Below the pieces are notes generated by a model that was not told where the DNA came from, did no database searches, and saw only the letters and a program-made list of their open reading frames with translations. Positions 1 to 5,620 of a DNA stretch of 7,582 nt are shown here, one piece after another (the first letter of the stretch is position 1; each line of letters starts with the position of its first letter). This DNA is from Acidimicrobiia bacterium (GTDB lineage Bacteria > Actinomycetota > Acidimicrobiia > Spongiisociales > UBA5794). Location of the stretch: contig JAOZMA010000100.1 in the NCBI GenBank assembly GCA_029934555.1, positions 1-7,582 on the forward strand, in the 5' to 3' direction. The translations under genes were made by a program, and so were the position numbers.

Positions 1-10
1 CCCCCCCCCC
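1..10. other. Run of ten C at the window edge
   Basis: The first ten bases are all C. Only 18 further bases separate them from the first start codon, and they contain no clear promoter or strong ribosome binding site. The run may be a low-quality contig end rather than biology. Confidence 0.5.
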
Positions 11-28
11 ACAACGAGACCCACGCGA

Positions 29-940
29 ATGAAGACACGAAAGAGACCCGCTCCTAAGGAGCGAGAGGCACGGTTCCTTCCGTACCTCCTGCTGCTCCCG
101 ACGCTCATCTTCGTCGCGGCATTCACCGCCTGGCCAACGATCCTTGCGTTCTATCAGAGCTTCTTCCGGCAACGTCTGAACATCATCAAATTCCGAGAGC
201 CGACATTCATCGGTCTCGGAAACTACGTCGACCTCTTCACCGATGATCGGTTCCTGCGGGTCCTGAAGAACACCGCGATCTTCGTCGCCGTCACAGTCCC
301 GGTCAGCGTACTTCTCGCCTTCTTCCTGGCACTGCTCGTCAACCGGAAGCTCCGAGCAATGGGGGTTGCCCGGCTTGCGTTCTTCTATCCGGTGATGATC
401 CCACTCGTATCGGCCGCGACCGTGTGGCTCTTCTTCTTCACCCCGGACTACGGACTCTTCAACTCGGCCCTGCGATTCCTCGGATACAGCGGGCCGCAGA
501 ACTGGACCGGCAACCCGAGCCTCGCCCTCATGACAGTGATGATCGTCGTCATCTGGAAGAACTCCGGCTTCTTCATGATCTTCTATCTGGCAGGACTCCA
601 GAGTCTCCCGGTTGATGTATTCGAAGCCGCAGCCATCGATGGTGCGAACAGCTGGCAGAGCCTGTGGAAGGTGGCGTTTCCTCTTCTCCGACGGACGACC
701 TTGTTCGTGACAACGGTGGCGTTCATCGGCGCCTTCCGCGATATCGACCACATCTTCGTGCTAACACAAGGCGGACCGAGTGAATCGAGCAGTGTGCTGC
801 TCTTCTATCTCTGGCATGTCCGCTTCGAGAACTCCGACGTAGGACAAGCCGCGGCGATCACGATGATTCTGATCGTCGTCCTCCTCGTCTTCACCATCTC
901 GAACTTCGTCGTGTCTGAACGAGGGAGCAAGGATGTTTAG
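29..940 (+). CDS. ABC transporter permease, MalF/UgpA-like (carbohydrate importer)
   Basis: This 303-residue protein is an integral inner-membrane subunit of a binding-protein-dependent importer of the carbohydrate uptake (CUT1) type, forming a channel with the next gene product. About six hydrophobic segments are visible: roughly residues 17-42, 80-104, 115-137, 164-190, 224-237 and 272-294. The N-terminus is basic and cytoplasmic. The EAA loop that contacts the ATPase is intact at residues 199-219 (EAAAIDGA, then the FPLL ending). The stretch FVLTQGGP at 243-250 is typical of UgpA/MalF-like permeases. Length is normal for UgpA-like proteins and shorter than E. coli MalF. The ATG at 29 has only a weak GAG upstream (16-18), but no other start fits the first membrane helix. 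A binding-protein gene would be expected just upstream, outside the window. The substrate cannot be read from the permease; sugar, oligosaccharide or glycerol-3-phosphate are possible. Confidence 0.93.
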   Translation: MKTRKRPAPKEREARFLPYLLLLPTLIFVAAFTAWPTILAFYQSFFRQRLNIIKFREPTFIGLGNYVDLFTDDRFLRVLKNTAIFVAVTVPVSVLLAFFLALLVNRKLRAMGVARLAFFYPVMIPLVSAATVWLFFFTPDYGLFNSALRFLGYSGPQNWTGNPSLALMTVMIVVIWKNSGFFMIFYLAGLQSLPVDVFEAAAIDGANSWQSLWKVAFPLLRRTTLFVTTVAFIGAFRDIDHIFVLTQGGPSESSSVLLFYLWHVRFENSDVGQAAAITMILIVVLLVFTISNFVVSERGSKDV

Positions 941-1784
941 CACGGGACCAGCGCGTAGCTGGAAAGACTGGGTCTCCCGCTCCTCGTTGACCATCGTGAC
1001 GATCGTTCTCGCCGTGTTGTGGGCGATACCGCTCCTGTGGCTGATCGTCGCCTCGCTGCGACCGCCGGGTAATCCGATGGGTCCAGGAGATGTCTGGTTC
1101 GCATTTCCGCTGACGCTGGACAACTTCGCGAAGGCCTTCGAATTGGCCCCATTCGGTCGCTACTTCGTGAACACCGTCGTGATCATCAGCATGGTGCTCA
1201 TCGTGCAGCTCGTCACGATCACGCTCGCAGCGTTCGCGTTCGCCAGATACGACTTCCCCGGCAAACGATTCCTCTTCCTGTTCATCCTGCTGCAGCTGAT
1301 GATCCCAACGGCGGTGCTGCTCGCCCCAAACTTCTCGACGATTCGCCAGTTGGGGCTCTTCGACACCCGTCTCGCCGTCGCGATTCCGTTCTTCGGATCT
1401 GCATTCGGGATGTTCCTCTTACGCCAGGCGTTCATGAACGTACCGCGCGAATTGGTGGATGCCGGAGTCATCGACGGATGCAACTGGTGGCAGCTTCTCT
1501 GGAATATCTACATCCCACCGTCGACAGCAACATATGTCGCGTTCGGTCTGGCATCGGTCTCGTTCCACTGGAACGCGTTCCTGTGGCCGTTGATCATCAC
1601 CAACAGCGAGCAGTCCCGCCCGCTCACCGCCGGGTTGGCACGATTCACGCAACTCGGCGAGATCGGCGCACGATGGTCGCTGCTCGCCGCCGCAACGCTC
1701 ATCGTCGCTGCACCGATCCTGATCGTGTTCCTCATCTTCCAGCGAAGATTCATCCAGAGCTTCATGCACTCGGGAATCAAGTAG
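933..1784 (+). CDS. ABC transporter permease, MalG/UgpE-like (carbohydrate importer)
   Basis: This 283-residue protein is the second membrane subunit of the importer. Its ATG at 933 lies inside the end of the upstream permease gene (8-base overlap, 933-940), behind a good GGGAG at 923-927, so the two are translated together. About six hydrophobic segments are visible, at roughly residues 18-40, 78-104, 112-133, 145-163, 200-222 and 248-269. The EAA loop sits at about residues 173-197 (ELVDAGVIDGC, then IPPS). It keeps the I-D-G core, but the usual E-A-A is D-A-G and the usual L-P-L ending is I-P-P, a mild divergence. The C-terminal FHWNAFLWPL at 211-220 is typical of MalG/UgpE-like permeases. 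No ATPase gene follows; the next gene converges 30 bases downstream, so the ATPase must be encoded elsewhere, as is common for CUT1 systems in Actinobacteria that share an MsiK-type ATPase (established for Streptomyces, inferred here). Confidence 0.93.
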   Translation: MFSTGPARSWKDWVSRSSLTIVTIVLAVLWAIPLLWLIVASLRPPGNPMGPGDVWFAFPLTLDNFAKAFELAPFGRYFVNTVVIISMVLIVQLVTITLAAFAFARYDFPGKRFLFLFILLQLMIPTAVLLAPNFSTIRQLGLFDTRLAVAIPFFGSAFGMFLLRQAFMNVPRELVDAGVIDGCNWWQLLWNIYIPPSTATYVAFGLASVSFHWNAFLWPLIITNSEQSRPLTAGLARFTQLGEIGARWSLLAAATLIVAAPILIVFLIFQRRFIQSFMHSGIK

Positions 1785-1791
1785 ATGAGGT

Positions 1792-1805
1792 GACAGGCGA
1801 CAGGC
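1792..1805. repeat. Two tandem copies of GACAGGC
   Basis: Two perfect 7-base copies (1792-1798 and 1799-1805) start eight bases after the stop of the second permease gene. Unit length and composition resemble the GACAGCG-type repeat at 7528-7582, which also directly follows a stop codon. Confidence 0.7.
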
Positions 1806-1810
1806 AGCTC

Positions 1811-1834
1811 TGCTCTACTGCTCTACTGCTCTAC
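1811..1834. repeat. Three tandem copies of TGCTCTAC
   Basis: Three perfect 8-base copies lie at 1811-1818, 1819-1826 and 1827-1834. On the minus strand they read GTAGAGCA and supply the last codons and the TAG stop of the feoC-like gene. The unit is not a multiple of three, so gain or loss of a copy would change the C-terminal residues of that protein. No hairpin terminator is visible in the 30-base convergent junction (1785-1814). Confidence 0.85.
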
Positions 1835-2135
1835 CCAATCCCGGCAACGGGACGGCTTGATCAACAACCAACGTGTACGTGTCCGGCACGTTCGCTATGA
1901 AGGGGCAGGCATCGAGACCGACACAGGTCGCTCCGCACGCCACTCCCGAGCAGGCGATGGCTTCGCCCTCCGTCACATCGGATGATGCGCTCAGCACCCC
2001 CTTGGCCGTGAGCACGCTGATCATGCCGTCGAGTGCTGGTTCGGATACTCCGATGCGGTGGGCCAGATCGCTCGAGCGGACAGGACCCCGCTCGGCGCGG
2101 AGTTCGTTGACGAGTTGGTCGAGGACCGTGGTCAT
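1815..2135 (-). CDS. feoC: FeoC-like winged-helix protein with four-cysteine motif
   Basis: This 106-residue protein is the last gene of the iron operon. Residues 1-50 look like a winged helix-turn-helix: VRSSDLAHRIGVSEPALDGM forms the helix-turn-helix, followed by a short wing ending in GVL. Residues 62-77 carry four cysteines (C62, C67, C71, C77; spacing CX4CX3CX5C), which could bind an Fe-S cluster or metal. FeoC of enterobacteria has the same plan, a small winged helix plus a cysteine-rich loop, and is reported to bind an Fe-S cluster and to affect FeoB stability. The start is fixed by an ATGA overlap (2132-2135) with the stop of the FeoB permease gene. The protein is longer than enterobacterial FeoC (about 80 residues) because of a 30-residue C-terminal tail. 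The same strand is open without a stop up to 3437, but that extension lies out of frame inside feoB and is not real. Assignment to FeoC rests on fold pattern, cysteines and position. Confidence 0.8.
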   Translation of the reverse strand: MTTVLDQLVNELRAERGPVRSSDLAHRIGVSEPALDGMISVLTAKGVLSASSDVTEGEAIACSGVACGATCVGLDACPFIANVPDTYTLVVDQAVPLPGLGRAVEQ

Positions 2136-3835
2136 AGCCCGAAGAGCTTCCCGCCCTGGAACACGGCAACGGCCATCACCCACGCCAACGCCGTCTGGAC
2201 GACAACGCTGAACCACATCCAACGAGTGCCGATCTCGTGACGAATCGCAGCAACGGTTGCCATGCAGGGGGTATAGAGGAGGATGAACACCATGAACGCG
2301 ACCGCCGCAAGCGCCCCATGGCCGCCGCTGCTCTCCTCGAATCCGGTCCTGATCGACGCGGACAGACTGCTGGATGCTTCGTTGTCCTCGGCATCCGTCA
2401 GATCGATCCCAACGATGCCGGGAACCGCCTTGACGGCATCGACGGCCGCCGTCCCGAGGCCGGTGAAGACCAGCCCGACGGATGTCAGGGTCGAAGGATC
2501 TTCGACCTCGTCGACTTCTTCGACGCCGTAGACCTGTGCCATTGTCCCGATGACAACCTCCTTCGCCACGAACCCCGACAGGAGGGCCCCGGTCGCCTCC
2601 CACGACCCGAAACCTGCCGGCTCGAGAACAGGAGCAACGAAACCTGCCGTGGCGGCGAAGGCCGAGTCGTCGACATCCGTGTCGGCGAAACCCCCCGATC
2701 CACCAACGGGAATCGCCATCAGAAGCCACACAACAATCATGGTGGCAAAGATGATCGAACCCGCCCCCCTGAGGAACGCCCGTGTCCGTGTCCAAGTGTG
2801 GAACCAGATCGATCGGAACGTCGGAAGCCGGTACGGGGGCATCTCCATGATCCCGGGCATCGGGTTCGTCTCGGGGAGCAAGGACCTCCTCAGCACGAAC
2901 CCGATCACCATCGCGACCGCTATCCCGAGCAGGTACATCCCGAACACGGCCAGCCCGGCGTACCGCGGGAAGAACACCGAAGCCATGATGACGTAGACCG
3001 GCAGTCTCGCCGCGCAGCTCATGAACGGCACGAGCAGGGTGGTGAGAACCCGATCCCGCTCGTTCTCGAGAGTCCGGGTGGCGTACACGGCCGGGACGCT
3101 GCACCCGAAACCGACCATCATCGGGAGGAAGCTCTTTCCCTGCAGACCAACGGCCCGCATGGAGCGGTCCATCACGAACGCCGCTCGCGCCATGTAGCCG
3201 CTGTCCTCGAGGAACGCCAGCGCTATGTAGAGCGACAACAGCACAGGTACGAAGACAAGGACCGCACCGACGCCCGCGATAATGCCGTCGACCACGAGGC
3301 TCTCGATCCAGGTGCTCCCGAGGCCCACCGCGTCCATGAGGCTCCGGGCGAGATGACTGATTGGCCCAGAGACGGCGCCGTCTACCCAGTTGAGAAACGC
3401 GCCGGCAACATCGGTGGTGATCTTGAAGACAACCCACATCGCTGCGAAGAAGATCGGGATGCCGAGGAAACGGTTCGTCACGACCGCGTCGATTCGATCG
3501 GTGCGGGTTCGCTCCCTCACTTGAGTCGTGTCGGTGACCGCCACGACGATGTCGTTGGCCATCTGGTACCGAGCACCCGCAATCGCAGTGTCGGCCGAAG
3601 TTCCCATCGTCGAGCGGAGGCCGGTCAACAGTTCGTCTCGCGCCCGCAGCACCGGACCGCTCCCGGACAGCTGGCCGATCTGCTCGGCAAGGCCCGGGTC
3701 TTCATCGATGAGCGAGACCGCAAGCCATCGAGCATCGAAGTGCTCGGCGATCTCGGGCGAACCCTGGATGACCGATTCGAGACGGGCGATCGCCGCTTCG
3801 ACCTCAGTCCCGTAGTCGATCCTGAAAGCGCTCAC
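2132..3835 (-). CDS. feoB: Ferrous iron transporter FeoB, membrane permease part (no G domain)
   Basis: This 567-residue protein is the inner-membrane Fe2+ channel part of FeoB. It begins exactly where a full FeoB would leave its G domain: residues 4-110 match the cytoplasmic helical linker (RIDYGTEVEAAIARLE), followed by VVTNRFLGIPIFF at 118-130, where the membrane part starts. Conserved FeoB signatures are present: FLEDSGYMARAAFVMDR (208-224), GFGCSVPA (242-249), MSCAARLPVY (272-281), KEVVIG (425-430) and YTPCMATVAAIRHEIG (521-536). The two GxxC/SC cysteines (245, 274) are the residues usually implicated in the iron path. I chose GTG at 3835 because it overlaps the preceding TGA as GTGA and sits seven bases after a strong GGGAGG (3848-3843). 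An in-frame TTG at 3850 would add five residues but has no such signal. The GTPase is supplied by the preceding separate gene. The alternative is a single frameshift splitting one gene. Confidence 0.93.
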   Translation of the reverse strand: MSAFRIDYGTEVEAAIARLESVIQGSPEIAEHFDARWLAVSLIDEDPGLAEQIGQLSGSGPVLRARDELLTGLRSTMGTSADTAIAGARYQMANDIVVAVTDTTQVRERTRTDRIDAVVTNRFLGIPIFFAAMWVVFKITTDVAGAFLNWVDGAVSGPISHLARSLMDAVGLGSTWIESLVVDGIIAGVGAVLVFVPVLLSLYIALAFLEDSGYMARAAFVMDRSMRAVGLQGKSFLPMMVGFGCSVPAVYATRTLENERDRVLTTLLVPFMSCAARLPVYVIMASVFFPRYAGLAVFGMYLLGIAVAMVIGFVLRRSLLPETNPMPGIMEMPPYRLPTFRSIWFHTWTRTRAFLRGAGSIIFATMIVVWLLMAIPVGGSGGFADTDVDDSAFAATAGFVAPVLEPAGFGSWEATGALLSGFVAKEVVIGTMAQVYGVEEVDEVEDPSTLTSVGLVFTGLGTAAVDAVKAVPGIVGIDLTDAEDNEASSSLSASIRTGFEESSGGHGALAAVAFMVFILLYTPCMATVAAIRHEIGTRWMWFSVVVQTALAWVMAVAVFQGGKLFGL

Positions 3836-4353
3836 AGCGCCCCCTCCCAATCAAAGACGCCGACGATGGCGTCCTTGAGCTCTTCAAGACCGGTACTGGA
3901 TCGAGCCACGGTGGAGACCACGGGGACCCCCAGTTGGGCGGAGAGCTCGGCGGCGTCGACCTGGATACCGCGAGACGACGCGGCGTCCAGCATGTTCAAG
4001 TCCAGGATCACCGGTACGTTCGTCTCGAGAATCTGGACGACGAGGTAGAGATTGCGTTCGAGGTTCGCCGCGTCGACGACTACGACCGCCGCGTCCGGCA
4101 CGCCGCTCACCAGGTACTCCCGGGCGACAATCTCCTCAGGCGACGAAGCATTGAGGCTGTACGTACCAGGGAGGTCGACGATCTCGACGACGTGACCCTC
4201 GTGGGTGAAGGACCCGTGGGCCCGGGCGACCGTCTTGCCGGGCCAGTTCCCGACGTGCTGTTTGGCGCCGGTGAGCAGGTTGAAGATCGAGGACTTCCCT
4301 GTGTTGGGGTTCCCGGCGAGAGCGATCTTCAGCTCGCCACTGTTCTCAACCAT
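3832..4353 (-). CDS. feoB: FeoB GTPase domain as a separate protein
   Basis: This 173-residue protein is the cytoplasmic G-protein part of FeoB, which binds and hydrolyses GTP (or another nucleotide) to drive or gate Fe2+ uptake. The G motifs are in order: G1 GNPNTGKS (14-21), G2 switch with T41 inside VGNWPGKTVA (34-43), G3 DLPG (60-63) followed by TYSL, G4 NMLD (120-123), and a G5-like loop STVARSSTG (147-155). It ends at VFDWEGAL, right after the G domain, where normal FeoB continues into a helical linker and about 500 residues of membrane protein. There is no membrane segment, so it should be soluble or held by contact with the permease. The ATG at 4353 follows GGGAAG by seven bases and overlaps the feoA stop as TGATG. 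A GTG at 4356 (adding one residue, with a GTGA overlap) is also possible. Membership in FeoB is clear; whether it acts as a free subunit is inferred. Confidence 0.92.
   Translation of the reverse strand: MVENSGELKIALAGNPNTGKSSIFNLLTGAKQHVGNWPGKTVARAHGSFTHEGHVVEIVDLPGTYSLNASSPEEIVAREYLVSGVPDAAVVVVDAANLERNLYLVVQILETNVPVILDLNMLDAASSRGIQVDAAELSAQLGVPVVSTVARSSTGLEELKDAIVGVFDWEGAL
3835..3848 (-). promoter_or_regulatory. Ribosome binding site and GTGA overlap starting the FeoB permease
   Basis: On the minus strand GGGAGGGGG runs from 3848 to 3840. Its GGGAGG core is followed by seven bases and then the GTG at 3835-3833, which overlaps the TGA (3834-3832) of the G-protein gene. A strong site at ideal spacing inside the last codons of the upstream gene suggests deliberate separate initiation of the permease. 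The same G-rich run is also where a one-base sequencing slip could occur. Confidence 0.65.
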
Positions 4354-4625
4354 CACGTGACTTCCCGAACGATTACGAGATCCGCGTCACTGCGCCGGAT
4401 TGAGACCCGCGACCCCATGACCGCGTACTCAACCGGATCCCCGAGCGGAGCCGTTCGTATAGCAGTTACGCGCGTGCCGGGAACGAAGCCCATCTCCACG
4501 AAGCGCCTCACGCCGACATCGGTGCTGTATCCCATCACAATTCCATCCGAGCCAATCGGAAGATGCCCAAGGGGGACGTCGGTGCCTACCATCGCTTCTC
4601 CGTCCACGGCTGGGCGCCCTCTCAT
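4353..4625 (-). CDS. feoA: FeoA, ferrous iron transport accessory protein
   Basis: This 90-residue protein is a small cytoplasmic SH3-like partner of FeoB. Residues 20-86 match the FeoA domain: LGHLPIGSDGIV (19-30), RRFVEMGFVPGTRVTAI (40-56, the usual hydrophobic-glycine-proline-glycine turn), PLGDPVEYAVMGSRVSIRR (60-78) and a closing ADLVIV (81-86). The first 15 or so residues are an extra N-terminal stretch, and a second in-frame ATG occurs at residue 12. The start at 4625 is supported by the ATGA overlap with the regulator gene (4622-4625) and by GGAG at 4637-4634, eight bases upstream. FeoA is thought to bind FeoB and tune its activity. Here it is immediately followed by the detached FeoB G domain. 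Confidence 0.93.
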   Translation of the reverse strand: MRGRPAVDGEAMVGTDVPLGHLPIGSDGIVMGYSTDVGVRRFVEMGFVPGTRVTAIRTAPLGDPVEYAVMGSRVSIRRSDADLVIVREVT

Positions 4626-5329
4626 TGTTGAATCTCCACAAAGATGCCTTCGACGAGTTCGGGTCCAAGATGCACGCAGTCGCCGTCCACAGCCACGATC
4701 CGATCGCCGCGTTTGCCCACACCGAGTACCTCGAGCGTTGCCCCCGTCGTGAGCCCCTGGTCGATGACGAAGCCCGCAAGCGGTTCCGGCAGAGCACTTG
4801 TTACCACCGTCGCCAGGGTTCCCGCCGAGAGCGAAGAGAGCGTTTCGGCATGCGGGGATGAAGCCCGGTCACCGGCGATTGGGATCGCACGTCCGGTCGG
4901 TCCGGCTTCCGGATGACCGAGGAAGCCGGACAGGAGGTCGGCAACCTCGTCGGGCGTCACATGTTCGAGATCACAAGCCACGTCGTCGGCACGTGCGGGG
5001 CTCATTCCGAGCTTCTCGAATAGGAACACGCCCCAGAGCCGGCGACGGCGAAGGATCGCAGAGGCCACGACCCGACCGAGCTCGGTGAGGGACACGCCGC
5101 GGTACGGCTCGTAGTCCACGTAGCCGCGAGCATCGAGTTTGCGGATCATCTGGTTGACCGACACACCGGTCACATCGAGTTGTGTCGCGACATGGGACAT
5201 GGAAACCGGCTCGGTGCGGCCATCCTCGATCGCTCGTGCGACCGTGATGAGATACATCTCCTCGGCTTCCGATGTGCTCGATTGATGTTGAACCATGCCT
5301 ACAGATTCCCGTCGTCGATGTTTAGGCAT
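4622..5329 (-). CDS. DtxR/IdeR-family metal-dependent transcriptional repressor with C-terminal FeoA domain
   Basis: This protein of up to 235 residues is the first gene of the operon and its likely regulator. Residues 22-90 form the winged helix-turn-helix: MSHVATQLDVTGVSVNQMI then RGYVDYEPYRGVSLTELG. Residues 91-140 form the dimerisation and metal-binding domain (ACDLEHVTPDEVADLL). Residues 165-235 form an SH3/FeoA-like domain. By recalled alignment to Corynebacterium DtxR, the primary site ligands are all present (M25, C119, E122, H123, equal to M10, C102, E105, H106). The ancillary ligands H79, E83 and H98 are replaced by R96, G100 and D115. The cysteine favours Fe2+ sensing over Mn2+. 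Two starts are possible: ATG 5329, five bases after a TATGAT that could give a leaderless mRNA, and ATG 5296, which gives a family-typical N-terminus (M12). Neither has a strong Shine-Dalgarno sequence. It overlaps feoA by ATGA. Confidence 0.9.
   Translation of the reverse strand: MPKHRRRESVGMVQHQSSTSEAEEMYLITVARAIEDGRTEPVSMSHVATQLDVTGVSVNQMIRKLDARGYVDYEPYRGVSLTELGRVVASAILRRRRLWGVFLFEKLGMSPARADDVACDLEHVTPDEVADLLSGFLGHPEAGPTGRAIPIAGDRASSPHAETLSSLSAGTLATVVTSALPEPLAGFVIDQGLTTGATLEVLGVGKRGDRIVAVDGDCVHLGPELVEGIFVEIQQ
5288..5303. promoter_or_regulatory. Second putative DtxR-like operator
   Basis: The plus-strand sequence TTGAACCATGCCTACA matches the ideal palindrome TTTAGGCATGCCTAAA at 12 of 16 positions, mainly in the right half. 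It lies 33 bp (about three helical turns) from the stronger copy at 5321-5336 and overlaps the alternative start codon at 5296. The half-sites CATGCCTA (5294-5301) and TAGGCATG (5323-5330) of the two copies are also perfect inverted repeats of each other. Function is inferred. Confidence 0.4.
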
Positions 5330-5336
5330 GACTTAT
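5321..5336. promoter_or_regulatory. Putative DtxR-like operator overlapping the feo promoter
   Basis: The plus-strand sequence TTTAGGCATGACTTAT matches 13 of 16 positions of the perfect palindrome TTTAGGCATGCCTAAA. It covers the start codon at 5329 and the last bases of the putative -10 box, which suits repression by blocking polymerase. The TTAGG/CCTAA half-site is like those of known DtxR/IdeR boxes, although the centre differs from the mycobacterial IdeR consensus. Function is inferred from position next to a DtxR-family gene. Confidence 0.55.
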
Positions 5337-5340
5337 CATA
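5335..5340 (-). promoter_or_regulatory. Putative -10 box of the feo operon promoter
   Basis: On the minus strand TATGAT (5340-5335) matches the TANNNT pattern of actinobacterial -10 boxes and is followed by AAGTC and then the ATG at 5329. The A of this ATG would be near +1, so a leaderless transcript is possible. No good -35 box is visible about 17 bases upstream, which is common for such promoters. Confidence 0.5.
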
Positions 5341-5341
5341 G

Positions 5342-5400
5342 CCTTGGAACAAGGACACCGATCCGTTTCACGATGGCATCGGTATCCGGCTCTTCGGATA
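5342..5400. promoter_or_regulatory. Cluster of small palindromes upstream of the feo promoter
   Basis: Three perfect inverted repeats lie in the 60 bases upstream of the -10 box: CCTTG-GAA-CAAGG (5342-5354), ACCGAT/ATCGGT (5357-5362 and 5378-5383) and TATCCG/CGGATA with a six-base loop (5383-5388 and 5395-5400). They may be binding sites for other regulators or chance in GC-rich DNA. No coding gene is visible here. Confidence 0.3.
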
Positions 5401-5450
5401 TGGGCGGGTGTGACGATGTGAGGCCGGCAGTGAGTTGGGTGAAGCCTTGG

Positions 5451-5620
5451 GACGTAGCAGGAAGTACGTATGACGTAGTACGAAGTACGACTCCGAGGCC
5501 TCCTGCCCGTGGGTTGCGTCGTGCAGCTATGCCTTCGCACGGGTACCACGCGAACACCTCGAAAAGCGAGAGTCCCCCCTTTGTTCGGGGTCGTACTACG
5601 CCGTACGTACGACGTACTAC
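5451..5620. repeat. Structured palindromic repeat element (REP/MITE-like)
   Basis: The left side holds a 21-base-period direct repeat: GACGTAGCAGGAAGTACG (5451-5468) and GACGTAGTACGAAGTACG (5472-5489), identical at 16 of 18 positions. The left arm GTACGTATGACGTAGTACGA (5464-5483) is complementary at 18 of 20 positions to the right arm at 5591-5610. A second pairing joins GTACGACTCCG (5485-5495) to CGGGGTCGTAC (5586-5596), 10 of 11. The centre carries an inverted repeat, CCCGTG (5506-5511) and CACGGG (5538-5543). The composition, built from GTAC/TACG units, is unlike the flanking genes. There is no transposase and no convincing reading frame, so it resembles a non-autonomous dispersed repeat. 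Downstream, 5621-5758 shows no recognisable feature. Confidence 0.6.

Noticed and set aside
1785..1834. Bidirectional terminator between the convergent genes
   Set aside because: The junction has short direct repeats but no stem of useful length and no T-run on either strand.
2136..3437. A 434-codon N-terminal extension of the feoC-like frame on the minus strand
   Set aside because: It overlaps feoB out of frame and reads as arginine/glycine-rich nonsense. The ATG at 2135 overlapping the feoB stop is the natural start.
2237..4048. A 603-codon open frame on the plus strand opposite feoB and the G-protein gene
   Set aside because: It runs antisense to two clearly conserved FeoB genes, has a charged low-complexity composition (many R, D, E, H, P) and no recognisable domain. 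Long antisense frames are expected in high-GC coding DNA.
5506..5543. Rho-independent terminator formed by CCCGTG/CACGGG
   Set aside because: The six-base stem encloses a 26-base loop, has no T-run on either strand, and lies between divergent genes where no terminator is needed.
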